From Anseranas semipalmata (taxonomy: Eukaryota; Chordata; Aves; Anseriformes; Anseranatidae): DNA of 64,000 nucleotides. The DNA lies in the NCBI GenBank assembly GCA_013399115.1, contig VXAA01003998.1, positions 265,048 to 329,047 of the forward strand, given 5' to 3'. How positions within the stretch are numbered: the first letter of the stretch is position 1; the number at the start of each line of letters is the position of its first letter. Position numbers and translations under genes: made by a program. This document shows, in pieces, positions 50,177 through 61,827 of this stretch. The notes under the pieces are model-generated. The model had not been told where the DNA came from. It saw nothing but the letters and a program-made list of their open reading frames with translations, and ran no database searches.

Positions 50177-53100
50177 CGTATGCTACTTTGTGTCCTTATT
50201 GATTTGAGGTTACATTTTAAACATACCCAAGTGTATTTGAGCCCATTGTAGCCCAGTTATATGAGAACAAAGGTGATATAGTGGTCAGCAAAAGGCTCAA
50301 ATATGCTGCACCTTGATGTCTCTCAGAAGTGCAGTACTATGCAAAAAGATGCAAAAGTGCTATAACTGCACTTCCCACAAACAGGAGAAAGTAGGATATA
50401 TCACTCGCTCACTGTCCAAGGTCAGTGGGCAATCCAAACAGGAATCTTCTCCCAGAAAGTTCAGACTCAGACCATCTGAAGAGAGAAAGTTTTCAAATTA
50501 GTTGAGCTTATGGTTACATGGAAAGTTTAAAAGTTTCTTGTTTTTCCATCTTGACGAAAATGGCAACATTCTATTAAAAAGCAGTAAATGCAGATTCAGA
50601 GGTGATAGGTAACATACATATTGTGTTCTCAAATGCTATGCTACTCAAAGGAAAGCTTGTAAATAAGAATGTGGGACTATCTGTATTCCAGATTTGGAAA
50701 GCTTTTCAGGAGCAGTGAGATTTTTCAGGCTGTGGTGGTTTCCTGCAAGTCTGTCTTTCCCCTCAGAGCATGGTTAGTGACAGCTGCTCAGCCAAAGAGA
50801 GCAGAGTGATGTTCTCTTCGCTTTACATTCCTGCAAACCCTTTGTCCAAAGGTGCTGAGAGGGGAAGGCTTGCTATAAAGCTCTCCCTTCTCTCAGAACC
50901 TCCATCCCACATTCACATGTTACCTCCATACTGCTCTAGCTCCTGCCAGCTCTGGGAAGTGCAACCTGAAGCCTGAAAATTCAGATCATTGTTAAGTTCT
51001 GCCACTGTGCCAAGCCCTGCCCCAAAGATGATGAAATTCCAAGGCATTAAAAATGAAGTCTTTGGAAAAGAGAGTAAAATGCTGTTCACTCAGAAAAGCA
51101 TTCAGTCAAATGGCAGCACTAGACTTTAGCACTGACAGGGTCCTAGGAAAGGAAAAAACAGATTCACGGAAAGCAGTATGACTGCACTGTTTTAGAATAT
51201 CCAAAATGACTGCTTTGTGTCTAACTATCAAAATTAATCTGCACACTGAAAAGGCCTCTATTTAATAGGAATGAAAAAAATCAAGTCCCACTAGATTTCT
51301 ATAGTTCGTGATGTAACATTTCAGCTAGGAAAAAAAAAAAACCACAGTCCACCGAAAATCGTACATGCCCATAAATTCCTGCTTTAATTGCCTACTTTCT
51401 AATGGATTATTAGAATACTGAAATGATTATGGAGTCTCTTAGGTACCAATTGCAGATACTTCTTATGTCCTCCTCGTGCTATTTGGCTGATTGTTCATTC
51501 ACATATGGTGACAACGTGCGTTCCAACATTTAATTGCAAGAACTATGATGCATGCAAAGCAGGATGGTATCTGAATGACTTGGTGCATTGTGAATACTGC
51601 TAATTCCTCAAACAAATGTTGGCATGTGGGGTTAGTGAATATAAATCAAGGACATGTATTTTAAAATTAATTTATTCTATTCCTGAACTAATCCTATCTG
51701 GCTTATAATGTAAAGCCAAATTATTGGCTGAGGCTTTAAACTCCAGGGTGGGGATGATGAGATAAAAGTTCAAATGTCCAGAGAGGTGTTGGGAGACCTT
51801 CTTCTCTGGTTACAAGGCAGCTTCTCCATATCTGCTGTCTGTGGAAGCCTCCTCTGGATTTGTAGAGGGTGTGACAGATTAGGAGGATCTGGCAAAGATG
51901 TATTAATGCATCCTTGTCGCTTGACAAACAGCAAGGTCACAGCAGTAGTATTTTTGCACTGTTTCCTGTTTATTCACGTATCACTGATTCAACCTCTTTG
52001 GAAAACCCTTCTTGGCCCAATACAATCAGAGAGGAATGGGATCATTATAGGTTTGTACTGATGTGGGAAATCAGGAGTATCATGGAGGTTAACCACATCA
52101 GCATGAATTCCTTGCAAGATGCTGGATTTCCTTCTGAATTTTTGAGCGTGTATGATCTTGGAGGAGCAAACAGTATACTTGTTTCAAGTCCAGCTAAATT
52201 ATTCTTACCAGAGTTCTGCTACTGTAGATGTTTAAAGGGAAACAATGTTAAAATGGTCCAAATCTGCTCCGGAGAATCTTCTCATTGGCTGAAGTCAGGA
52301 ATGTTGGTAGGCAGGGGAAGCCACTTGGTCTTGGTACAAAACCATATCTCCTTCATCCCTCTCTTGCAATCAAGTCTGGGTAAAAAGCATGAAGTGCCAC
52401 TTAAATTTCTTTCTTCCCCAGCAGATCTCTGAGTTCCTCAGCTGACTGTCAGCCCTTCCTTTAAACAATTTTTTAAATGTCATTTAGTAGCAATTTTGTG
52501 CGAACTGATGTTAATGCCTCAAAATGGGGGAGCGTTTTCTGACTAGTTTGTGAAAGGTAACAAAACAGATCAATTATGTACAGTAACTTTAACAAGTATT
52601 TAGGGCAAAAGTGTGATTCATTAAAGATGTCGTGGAGCCAGGTGAATATACTCAGATCTGTAGGTTATTTTGTAGAGAATAATGATGATAATATGTCGAT
52701 TTTCACTTTTCATAGTAAAGTAGGCAGTGTATTTTCAGATTTGGCATCAGCTAATGCAACATCCCTCCTTAAGGGGGATCCTTTTAAGTACTCCTGTGCA
52801 CTGTAAGGTTCTAAGATAATTTTATACATCTGCATTAAAATTTTTGTTTTTCTGACCACTGTGGAGCAAGTAAAAATTTAGGATCTAAGCAGAAAAATAC
52901 TGAAGATATGTTCACCTTTGTGTTACCTCCTTTTCTGAAATACTGTCATCTGAAACAAAAATAGAAAATGCAAAAGAGTAAGAGATAAAGTAATTAGAAA
53001 CATGGGCAAAAGTTGGTATCAGGAGAGTTTGGAAACCATTAGACTGCTTAGTTTAAAATAGTAAAGACAAGTACAATTTGGTGAGTGATATTAAAAGGTA

Positions 53101-53731
53101 TATTGTATTCACTTATTTATCTCTTCTTGAAATAGAAGAATAAATGAAAATTAATTTGCCTGGAAGGGGAAATTTAAAACTGATTAAATACTGTTTGTTT
53201 ACAATCCAGACATTAATTCTGAAATACATTATTGCCTTAATTCTTTTCTCAGTAGTGTTCTGAAGTACATGTGCATTATTTAACAACCATGTTTTGAAGA
53301 TAATGTAAGTTGGAAATTGCCAGGAGTTAAAAAGAAGCTCTTCTTGTAGGCTGTAGTTGGTGAGGTGTTTGTATTTTCCTGTATAGTATCTAGTAGTCAT
53401 CATTTTCAAATATAGGGCACTAAGAAGATAAACTCTTGATCTGGCACCAATTCCCATGTTCCTAAGCATTGTATTCTCCAAGATCAAAGTCCAGAACTTA
53501 GTCTTAAGTGCCTTCCAGACCTTGTTACAGGGATGGGATGATAGGGACAAATACACCATTTGAAATAGATGGAATGAAAATGATTATAATGAATAGGGAA
53601 CAAAGCATGATAAACCTAAATCTGTGTCCAGAATAACATTAAATATCTGATCAGATCTGTCCACATAGGTATTTTTATCTCTTTGTTATTTTTATTTCAC
53701 TGTTAATTGTTAAAAACTATGTTTTATTTAG

Positions 53732-53798
53732 ACAGTTGACAGGCCAAAGGATTGGTACAAGACAATGTTCAAGCAAATCCATATGGTTCATAAGCCTG
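53732..53798 (+). CDS. SORBS2: SORBS2 exon, SoHo core ([19 protein letters not shown])
   Basis: Acceptor atgttttatttag before 53732 and donor gtaagt at 53799. Twenty-two codons from [10 protein letters not shown] to HKP, then one G. The [12 protein letters not shown] stretch is the most conserved part of the SoHo domain in SORBS1, SORBS2 and SORBS3. HMVHKP is the SORBS2 version (SORBS1 has HKLNRD as I recall), which settles the paralogue. The exon accepts either the long upstream chain or the short MKAAEPLQ first exon because both end in phase 0. Confidence 0.97.
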
Positions 53799-54889
53799 GT
53801 AAGTATGCTGTCTTCTTGGCTGGGTAGTTCTCAGTGGTACTAAAAAATGCATTTTTCTGCATTTTGATTAGCTGCTATATGAAAATGCAAATGTTCACAA
53901 AGTGTGAGACAATGAGTCACATCCAATGGTTGAATTGGGTGATAGATTTTGCTGCAGAGAGCTATTTTCCTCTGCTAGAGGCTGTATATTTATGATGGAT
54001 TTATTTATTACTAAAACTAAATAAAAATTAAACTGATTAAAATAGGTATGCAGCCAGTGTGATTCCATGTCACCATGGAACTCAGTGAAGCGATCCTCAT
54101 CTCTAAGTGTGAGGGATGATTGATTGGCCACTGTAAGTCTCCTACCATACCAGCTTTCTTTTGGAGAGCTCATGAGTTAGAACAATGCAGGCTGTTTTGA
54201 GGGTACGTTTTCTGTTTGAATTGCATTTTTTTCTTATAATGTGTTATTTGTTTTTGCTGAAATGGAGCTTTGGTGACATTACTAACTTTAGAGTTAACTT
54301 CCTTTATCATGATTGTCACCAAGGATGTCAAGAAACTGCGTAAACAGCAATTATGCATAGTGACCCTCCAGAAGGACAGAGACTTCATTCGCCCAAGGTA
54401 GAGCCTCCATTCAACATAGTCACACAGAATGTGTGCGAGAATAAAAAATGTAAGCAGGACAATTAAGGCTTATGAGACCTGTCCTGAGCACTAGTCACAT
54501 GGTAAATATTTGAGTTTGCTTTTCATGACAGGAGCAACAATTTAGTTGTCTCTAGTGAGAGCAGAGCAAACAAAAGGTAGAGATGGGACTTGGGGAAGGG
54601 AGAAGAGCAGATAAACATCTATGACTTACAATATGGGGCTAACCAGTGATATATAACATGGATGACATTGCAAGAAGGTAGCATTTTACTAATAAGATGG
54701 TAAAAATAGATTATGGTAAGTGTAATGGGAGAAGAGAGAATTCAGAAAACACCTACATGAGATGAGGAAAAGAAATACAGCACTTGATATCATACTAATC
54801 TTCTGTTTGTATCTGCAAAAACAAAGCTGTGTTGCTATGATAAACTGGCACATATTGCATTGCTGTAACATGTATATTTCTTTTTTTAG
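53799..54889 (+). other. SORBS2: SORBS2 intron
   Basis: About 1.1 kb; nothing distinctive seen. Confidence 0.82.
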
Positions 54890-54934
54890 ATGACGACACA
54901 GACATGTATAATACTGCCTATGCATACAGTACTG
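54890..54934 (+). CDS. SORBS2: SORBS2 45-nt exon (DDTDMYNTAYAYST)
   Basis: Acceptor tttcttttttttag before 54890 and donor gtagga at 54935. AT completes an Asp codon, then DDTDMYNTAYAYST, then one G, so it is phase 1 on both sides and skippable. Skipping would join HKP directly to GSYSPSF, which resembles the mammalian form HKPGLYN that I recall alongside HKPDDDTDMYN. It closes the SoHo domain with an acidic, Tyr-rich segment; the tyrosines are possible kinase targets given the family's Abl and Pyk2 partners. Confidence 0.93.
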
Positions 54935-56077
54935 GTAGGAATTATTCCCTCACTTCAAAATGAGTCTTTTGTTAATTTCAGCAAGTAACAGGGGTAGTTA
55001 ACTATTCATGATTGCTTTTTTAATGCTTACATAAACACTTTTTATTATCTTGTTTGATCTCAGTTGGTGTTTTTTCATGCCTTTTTTCCCAAATGGAACT
55101 AAGTTTAATTTTGGTTTCATTCTTGCTACAGAAATGTATTACAGCTGTGGGCCTCTTACTGCAAATGGGGTACATTGTAATACTCTAGTTTCTGATTACA
55201 TTGCATTTATTTTCACTAGTGAGTATAAGCAACACAGCCTTTCCTAATCAAAATGAAAAGAGATCTACTGTGTGAAAGTACAAATACTAATTACATGTGT
55301 GGGAAGACAAAAAGTCTTAAAAATGCAATAAAAGTGCCTAATAAAGATGCTTCTGTTTTATGATCTTGTCCATTTTTACTATAGGCACTGGTGTTGATGT
55401 CATTTAGCCACAAGAAAGACATATTCATCTAACAGATATATACTTGTTGTGTCTTTCAGAAGATTATAACCATGTGGCAAAATTATTTACTAGAACCAAA
55501 AATGGAAGTGTTAACACACTATATGTGCAAAAAAAATCGCGCCTTGTGAAAAAATGCCATCCATAATTCTTCCATTTCAGCCTTCATGTTGCATTCAGCA
55601 TGTTCTCATACTACCTTTTAGTGTAATATCGAGAGCGTTTGTGTGTGTGAGTTGTTCAAGATCTGTTTGTGATCCTATTCAAGATACACAATTGCCTAGT
55701 TGTTCCAAACCAACAGTAATTATTAAAACAATGTAAGAATGTGCATTTCCTGCCTCTCCTCCTCCTCCTGGACATAGAAAAACTGAGAGACAGGATGAGC
55801 CTTAGGGTTAATAACAGGTTGTCATTAACAGCTCTGATAGATACATACAGCTATTAACTTCTCCCCCCCTCAAATTAATCATTAATTTCTTTCAACTTTA
55901 CTGCATTTTTCCTGTGTGTTTGTAGTTTTATATATAAATGCATGAAAAGTATTACAATGAGTTACACATTTTTATAACCTTGCAACTTTATTTTCTGTGG
56001 ATTCTTGTAGCATTCTCTTTTATTTTATTAAAATTCATTCTCATGCTGTGACTATTTCTGTTTTTGTTTTATATCAG
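54935..56077 (+). other. SORBS2: SORBS2 intron
   Basis: About 1.1 kb; nothing distinctive seen beyond a short CTC-rich stretch near 55757. Confidence 0.8.
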
Positions 56078-56264
56078 GTAGCTACAGTCCATCCTTCTCT
56101 GCTCAGGCACACCCAGCTGCAAAGACACAGACGTACAGACCGTTGTCTAAAAGCGCTTCTGACAGTAGCTCCGATGCCTTTAAGATCTCATCTCCTTTAC
56201 CACCTCCACATGTGCCACCTCCAGTACCACCACATCGTCTGCGGGAAAGATCTACACCAGAAAA
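56078..56264 (+). CDS. SORBS2: SORBS2 proline-rich exon ([15 protein letters not shown]...[11 protein letters not shown])
   Basis: Acceptor gttttatatcag before 56078 and donor gtgagt at 56265. GT completes a Gly codon and 61 codons follow, with two bases (AA) left for a Lys. It encodes [20 protein letters not shown], then [14 protein letters not shown], then [18 protein letters not shown]. The repeated PPP-x-V-PPP stretch followed by basic residues is a candidate SH3 or profilin/EVH1 ligand, perhaps for intramolecular contact with the C-terminal SH3 domains. The match to recalled mammalian SORBS2 is clear ([19 protein letters not shown]). Confidence 0.96.
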
Positions 56265-59212
56265 GTGAGTTAATATATTTTCAAAAAGTGTTCTTGGTAA
56301 TCCAATTACAAGATACCACGAAGGAAAAAATAGAAGCTATAGAATGATATGAATGTAAGGGCTTTACTTAAGGGACAGTCAGGTGATGAGGGGTAATCTT
56401 CACCAGCAATGCAGACATCATGCGTGGCGCTGCCATTTCTTCAACCTGCTGAAGAAGTGCTTATTCTTACAAGTGATAACCATCACAAGCATTTAAGATC
56501 GTCATTCTCATTGGTGGGATTGTCCTGCTTGTTGTGTTTCAGAAGAATCTATGCTCTAGAGGCTGTCTTGAATAGTTAGTCCTGACTAGGAAAAGCTGTT
56601 TGTGATATCCAGTAGCAAAGAGAAAGGATCTAAATGTTGTTAATTGAAATTCAAGAAAGAGCAAAACTTACAGGTGTAGCAGTCAACCTACATTTCTCCA
56701 GAGCTCAGAAGAGCTTTATATTCCATTTTCAATCTCCATCTCCATGTTGATAAACCAAGAAGGTGTTTACAGATTCAAGGACAGTTCAGATATCTCATAG
56801 TTTTCCAGCTGCACAAAAAACAGATCCCCTGGTTAGTGTCCAGTCTGGAAAAAGTTAGTAACTCTGGAAATAAACGTCTATCCTTCTGATATTCAAAGTG
56901 CTCTGTGCACAAACTAGACTCTTTGGCATAACTGTAGATACTATCTCAAAAAAAAAGTTTTTTTCTTTAGTGTTTGCATTCATGAGTGCTATATGTTAAT
57001 ATAATATTATATTATTATACATTTATATGTGTGTGTGTATTTATATATTTTAATATGAAAAGGGTCAATGTTTGTTCCATTTGTGGCTAAAAGTCCATCT
57101 CTCCTAGTTCTAAGCAGTAAAACAGAATTAGCCCATTTTGTCAGCTTGGACATTGTAAATATTTTTATGTGTAGAATTTGAACAATATTAAACAGTTTCA
57201 AATCATTTGCAGTTTGCATAAAATACTATAAGAAAAAAGGGTGCTAAGTACTAAAAATTAAGACTACAGTTATGGCTTTTTGTAGAATTTGTAGGTGGCA
57301 GTAGCGGCAATTTGTAGTGGCAATTCAAAAGGTAATCCAGCAGGTATACATACTGCAGAGGAAAATGAGATTGCTCGATGATTATTGATTTTGGCTCCTC
57401 CTGTTGCTGAAGACAATTTTCAAGAGGAAATGCTGGGGGCTAGAGCTGGTCTACCTCCCGAAGGCCGAGGTTTGAATTTTGTTAGCAAGTCATACAGAAG
57501 TGTAGATTTTGCTAGCAAAAGGCTAAAATGTAGATCTGATTAGCTTTGATCTCTGAAGTTACGCAAGTCATCATCCTGTGCTAGGCCAAATGCACAGGTC
57601 ACAGAAGCTGAGGACTGTTACAATTCCTTTTGTCAAGCTTGAAAATAACTGCTTCAGCACTTAATTCGGATGTTCAGCCTCTCCTTTTTAATCTCCTACA
57701 TGGTAAGACAGGCAGTGAAAATCTAGGTTCTCCAGGCCAAGGGATGCCAAACATGTTAGTTATGCTTTGCCTGCTGCTGACAGCTATAGCTTGTCAATCT
57801 TTTCCTGCCGTTGGGAGATTCTTTTTTTAATTGCCTATAAAGTACGAGTATTTAAAATCTCACATAAGAGGCTTAGGTCTGCATGTGTCACGGTTTTGTA
57901 GCTGGGAGCCAAGATATGGTTTGCATTAACAGTTGGGCTCAAAAATATAGTCCATAAGGGATTACAGGCTAAAAATTGTAAATGAAAGTGAAGGCAGTAT
58001 GAACCAGAATTTCAGTAGCATCCTTTTTCTTCAAAGTGACTTCCAATATAATTCAACTTGAACAGAACATTTCCATTTTCCTGTTTATTCCCAAAAAACA
58101 TAATATTTTCTCCTCTGAAATTGTAGTTTTTCCTCGGTATTTTTTATTATGCACACTAAAAAGCCATATGTAACTACTTCCCTTGAAAGGTAGAGCATTT
58201 CATAAATGGAGGCATCTGTTTTCCAGAAATTGCACTGTAAACAAAAGCTACCCCATAGATTTTTTAAGGCACGTGATGTGCCTTATTAGGTCAGGTCACA
58301 TCAAATCAAGTCGCATCAGAAAGCCTGATAGAATTTAACCAGAGCATGCTATTTCTTATTGTAAATGCAGGCAAAGCTAAAGTTATTCCAAATGCAATAT
58401 GGGTAGTGACTACAAAAATGCCATGAAAAGATAGCTGTCATTGTGATAGTAACTACCAAAGTATCCACCCAAAATGTGCAGGTAGCTATTAAAAGAACAT
58501 GGTACATGACTAGGAAAAAAAAAAAAAAAGGAAAGGGTTGATTTTTATTCTTCGCATTAAACTGAAAGCAAATTTATAATTATAGAGACACTGGATAAAT
58601 TTCTGTTCCAAAGTCAGCTGCCAAATTCTTGTTCCTGTTTATCTATTCAAATTTCTAAGGAAACAGTATAGTGCTTACAGAATATTCAGGAGCAATTCTA
58701 CTACAGATCAGGAGAAAGAACATCTATTAAAATTTCATACTGTCTCGTAAAATAGTTCTTCATTTTTTGTCTCAGAAAATTTTGTAACTTTTTCAATATG
58801 GACTTACTGTCATTGTGTGATGACAAAAATATCTACCACTATATTATCTATATTAGTATAGTAAAAAATGTATTTGGCATAAGAGTGAGTATAGTAAATT
58901 TTCAATTTGAGAAGGCATGTCATGGTATTTTGCCACAGTATGTCAGGAAAGTTTTTAACTGGTTCACCAGTTAAAACAAAAGAATGAGTAATCACATAGG
59001 CTGGACATACCTAGTATTTTTCCTACTGTACTGAATATACCTGCTACAGGCAAGTAAAGATGGGATGCTAGGCCAGACATTTCACAAATGAAATCTGGAA
59101 AGAGAAGCCATGCTGAAATTCATTTGGTTTTGTGTGTGTCTCTCATTTACAGAGCTGTAAAGATGATGGGGTTGACATTCAATTAACTCAATTGCTCATA
59201 TTTGTTGTTTAG
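56265..59212 (+). other. SORBS2: SORBS2 intron
   Basis: About 2.9 kb, with an A-run at about 58515-58529. No exon was recognised. Sequence near 57555-57580 shows a short resemblance to 5S rRNA, discussed under rejected items. Confidence 0.78.
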
Positions 59213-59327
59213 AAATGACTGGGATCCTCCTGACAGAAAGGTTGATACCCGCAAATTCCGTTCAGAACCAAGAAGTATTTTTGAGTATGAGCCAGGAAAG
59301 TCATCAATCCTTGAACATGAAAGGCCG
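59213..59327 (+). CDS. SORBS2: SORBS2 exon ([20 protein letters not shown]...HERP)
   Basis: Acceptor atttgttgtttag before 59213 and donor gtaaga at 59328. One A completes the Lys codon, then [20 protein letters not shown] and [18 protein letters not shown] follow, ending in phase 0. The [21 protein letters not shown] block is strongly conserved in the family (KVDTRKYRAEPKSIYEYQPGK in SORBS1 as I recall). A second gtaaga lies at 59359, 31 bases downstream. In mammals the following exon begins ASLYQSS or TDRINP according to isoform; neither is present before the window ends. Confidence 0.97.
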
Positions 59328-59760
59328 GTAAGAGACATAAATGAAGTCGAGATATACAGTAAGAGGTTTGGTGAGAGATCATCTTTTTATTAATTACTAC
59401 TGATTATAACTACTCAGATAAGTATTGAAAGTCCTTTTTCAAATATGATTTTGCAGCGATTTTTCATTGCTCTTTCCTGATGGTTGTCTTGAAAATGTGA
59501 GTTTGGCTTATTTGCTAAACTTAGATATTCTGGTATTTCCAAGAAATCAAAGAACCACTGTGCAAATGTAATGGATGATGAATAGAACTGTGAATTAATG
59601 GAAGCTGCTTTTTCTAATTAGCATGCATCTCCAGCACTCATTTTCAGTAGTAGCAACAGCACATATGATTCCTGGTTAATTAACGCATAACAATAAACAA
59701 TTTGCATTTTCAGGATGTGACTAATTGTACCCTTAAGCAGATTTTGGTCAAATATCAGTA

Positions 59761-59920
59761 AAGGTAGCCCAGAGAGGCTGTGAAATCTCCATTTCTGGAA
59801 GTGTCCAAGACTCACCTGGACCCAGCCCTGAGCAACCTGCTCTGATTAGACCTGCTTTCAGCAGGAGGTTGGACTAGATGACCTCTGGTGGTTCATTCCA
59901 GCCTCAGTTACTCCATGAGT
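59761..59920 (+). mobile_element. CR1 LINE 3'-end fragment, sense
   Basis: The run from ggtagcccagagaggctgtg to gttggactagatgacctctg and ttcattccagcctcagttac follows the 3' end of avian CR1 elements: the gcagcctg-like segment, the ggaggttggactagatgacct motif, then the short tail. The element is 5'-truncated, as most CR1 copies are, and carries no intact coding sequence. Same strand as SORBS2. Confidence 0.85.
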
Positions 59921-61797
59921 ACTGAGTTTACATGAACATGTAATTCAAAGTCTTTATTCCCACTTTCTGAATAATGATTGCAGTTGTGGAATTCTTTTAC
60001 AAGCATGTCTGATAAAGCTAAGCTTAATGCATGCAAAATGACAGTTAACAAAAGTTTTCATTTGCTGAAAGACACGTTCACCCAGCCTAATTTACCTTTG
60101 TGCTATCTCGGTACTTTATTATTTTAGGAAAATTGTCATGTATGCGTGGCAGTATTTTCTTTTCTTGGGCTTTTACTTTGAGGTTGTAACCATTGAGGGA
60201 GTCCAGTTTTAAAGAAGGGTTTTATGTAGTTGATACTGGGTTATTACTTGCTTAGGTATTGCCGCATTACATGCTTGTTCACAGAATTTGTTTTTCTAAT
60301 TTAAAATAAATTATTCAAATATTTGAATTCCAGAATATGTAGTACATCAACAGTGTGAAACACCTAACAACCTTTCCCACATGTGTTTGTAGTCTTTGAA
60401 GGAATATAACTTTTGTAAGCTAGAAAATAGTAAGGTGTGTTTCTGTGAAATTAAGTTCTTGCAGTACCGATGCATTTTTCAAAGAGGGAGTTGGCATTTC
60501 TGTGTGGACTGCTAATTAATCAAGCAATTACATGGGATTTAGTACTTATTGTCAAGCTGCACTTAACAAATAATTACATTTAAAAAGCAATGGCATTTGT
60601 TCTGAGCACTTTTTTTGATTGTGACAGTTGCATTACACACTGAGGTCATTTACCAGCCTTTCCAGTGCCAAAGAAAAACAGCAGATTCAAGTTAAAAAAT
60701 AAAAATAAAAAAAAATACAGGAACGTTTCAAGAATGGCCTCACTTTTCTAATAAATTATATTTTCTACTAATGTAACGTGAAAAAAATAATTCCTATAGG
60801 AGTTGCAGTACTGATTAATGTGATCGTAGATACAGTTTTTCAATTTTAGTGAACTAGTGAGATGACAAAAAAGAGAGCTTTGTTGACTGTTCCTGGAGCC
60901 TTTTAGAAAAAAAAAAAAAAACATGCTTATGCATTTTATTTTTGATGTTCTCAATGAAGAGGTTGGATTTTGAGCTTTGTTTGTTCCTTATAGTATTTTC
61001 ATGGAGAAAATCCGTAGTCATATTATACTTGCTGAGTTGCTTCGGTCAAGGGCAAAATCAGACTTCTGTCATCCGAAGCTTAGACTAGTAGCTGATGTGA
61101 ATTTAAGGAAATGTCTCTCTCTAGAACAAATATAAAAAGCTGAGGAAATAATATTCCTGGGCAGAATTGAGAGATTCTTTGTTTATGTGTGGTTCAGAGT
61201 TTTAAAAGATTGGAAAACAGGAGTTATTGTAAAAGTTATGCTGACACTAGTGTAATTATTAACTGATACAAAAATACTTGAAATAGAGTAAGCTATCACA
61301 GTTCTGGAATTTCTGCTGTTGGTAAAGATGATGTTTAGCTTTATTTATGTACTTCCTTTTGACCATGTTACAAAAAGAAAAAGATGTGGTTTCACTGAAG
61401 TATTTGCTTTCCATGTGTTCATTGAATCAGATATGGAAAGTACAACTCTGAACTTGTTAAAGAATGATCAGCGAAGTAGGCCAAAAGTTTTTTTTATGCC
61501 TAGGAAAACTGACATCTGAAAACATTGTATTAGTTCCAAATTCAGATGAAAGTTCCAAAAAGGAAAAGGAAAACCAAATTCTCAACTGTGTTAGTATTGG
61601 AAGAGTTATGTCTTTCATTTTGAACATTTCAAAACATTTTGATTTTTAATACCTAATAAATTGTTCTGGCTATATTAAAATGTTGCACAAAATATGGAAG
61701 ATAAAAGTAAACGTAGTTCATTAGTATTGTAAATGTTGGACATTTATAACATCTGAATTAAAAACTGTAACTGTTCAGTTTTACCAAAAAAAAAAAA

Positions 61798-61827
61798 NNN
61801 NNNNNNNNNNNNNNNNNNNNNNNNNNN
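61798..61827. other. Assembly gap (30 N)
   Basis: Thirty consecutive N directly after an A-run. The true missing length is unknown; a long A-rich or other unsequenced tract is likely. Confidence 0.99.

Larger units (their letters stand above)
48648..53731 (+). other. SORBS2: SORBS2 intron containing a candidate internal promoter
   Basis: About 5.1 kb. It holds a compound GT/AT microsatellite at 48983-49025, a more GC-rich patch at about 49200-49560 with the candidate alternative first exon at 49448, a TCTG microsatellite at 50149-50176, and a 172-codon open frame at 51914-52432 that I do not recognise and do not call a gene. Confidence 0.75.
21758..59327 (+). other. SORBS2: SORBS2 gene, 5' coding part (visible exon span)
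   Basis: SORBS2 (ArgBP2) is a cytoskeletal adaptor of the sorbin/vinexin/ponsin family. It links actin, vinculin and alpha-actinin to Abl, Pyk2 and Cbl signalling at stress fibres, Z-discs and focal adhesions. The visible exons give, in order: start [45 protein letters not shown], two optional large exons, QITVNGNSG, the SoHo domain (core [19 protein letters not shown]), a proline-rich stretch, and [20 protein letters not shown]. All junctions are GT/AG and the reading frame is kept across every one. The next exons, including those for the three SH3 domains, are outside the window. The parent transcript probably begins further upstream. Identity rests on recalled mammalian sequence; the SoHo core separates this gene from SORBS1 and SORBS3. 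Confidence 0.93.

Noticed and set aside
51914..52432. Open frame of 172 codons in a SORBS2 intron.
   Set aside because: No recognisable motif, and a mixed composition like the surrounding intron. Its phase and splice context do not fit SORBS2. Length alone is not enough evidence.
57555..57580. Short similarity to the internal control region of 5S rRNA (tttgatctctgaagttacgc).
   Set aside because: Only about 22 bases resemble 5S, and the flanks do not continue the match. Could be a relic of a 5S-derived SINE, but it is too short to call.
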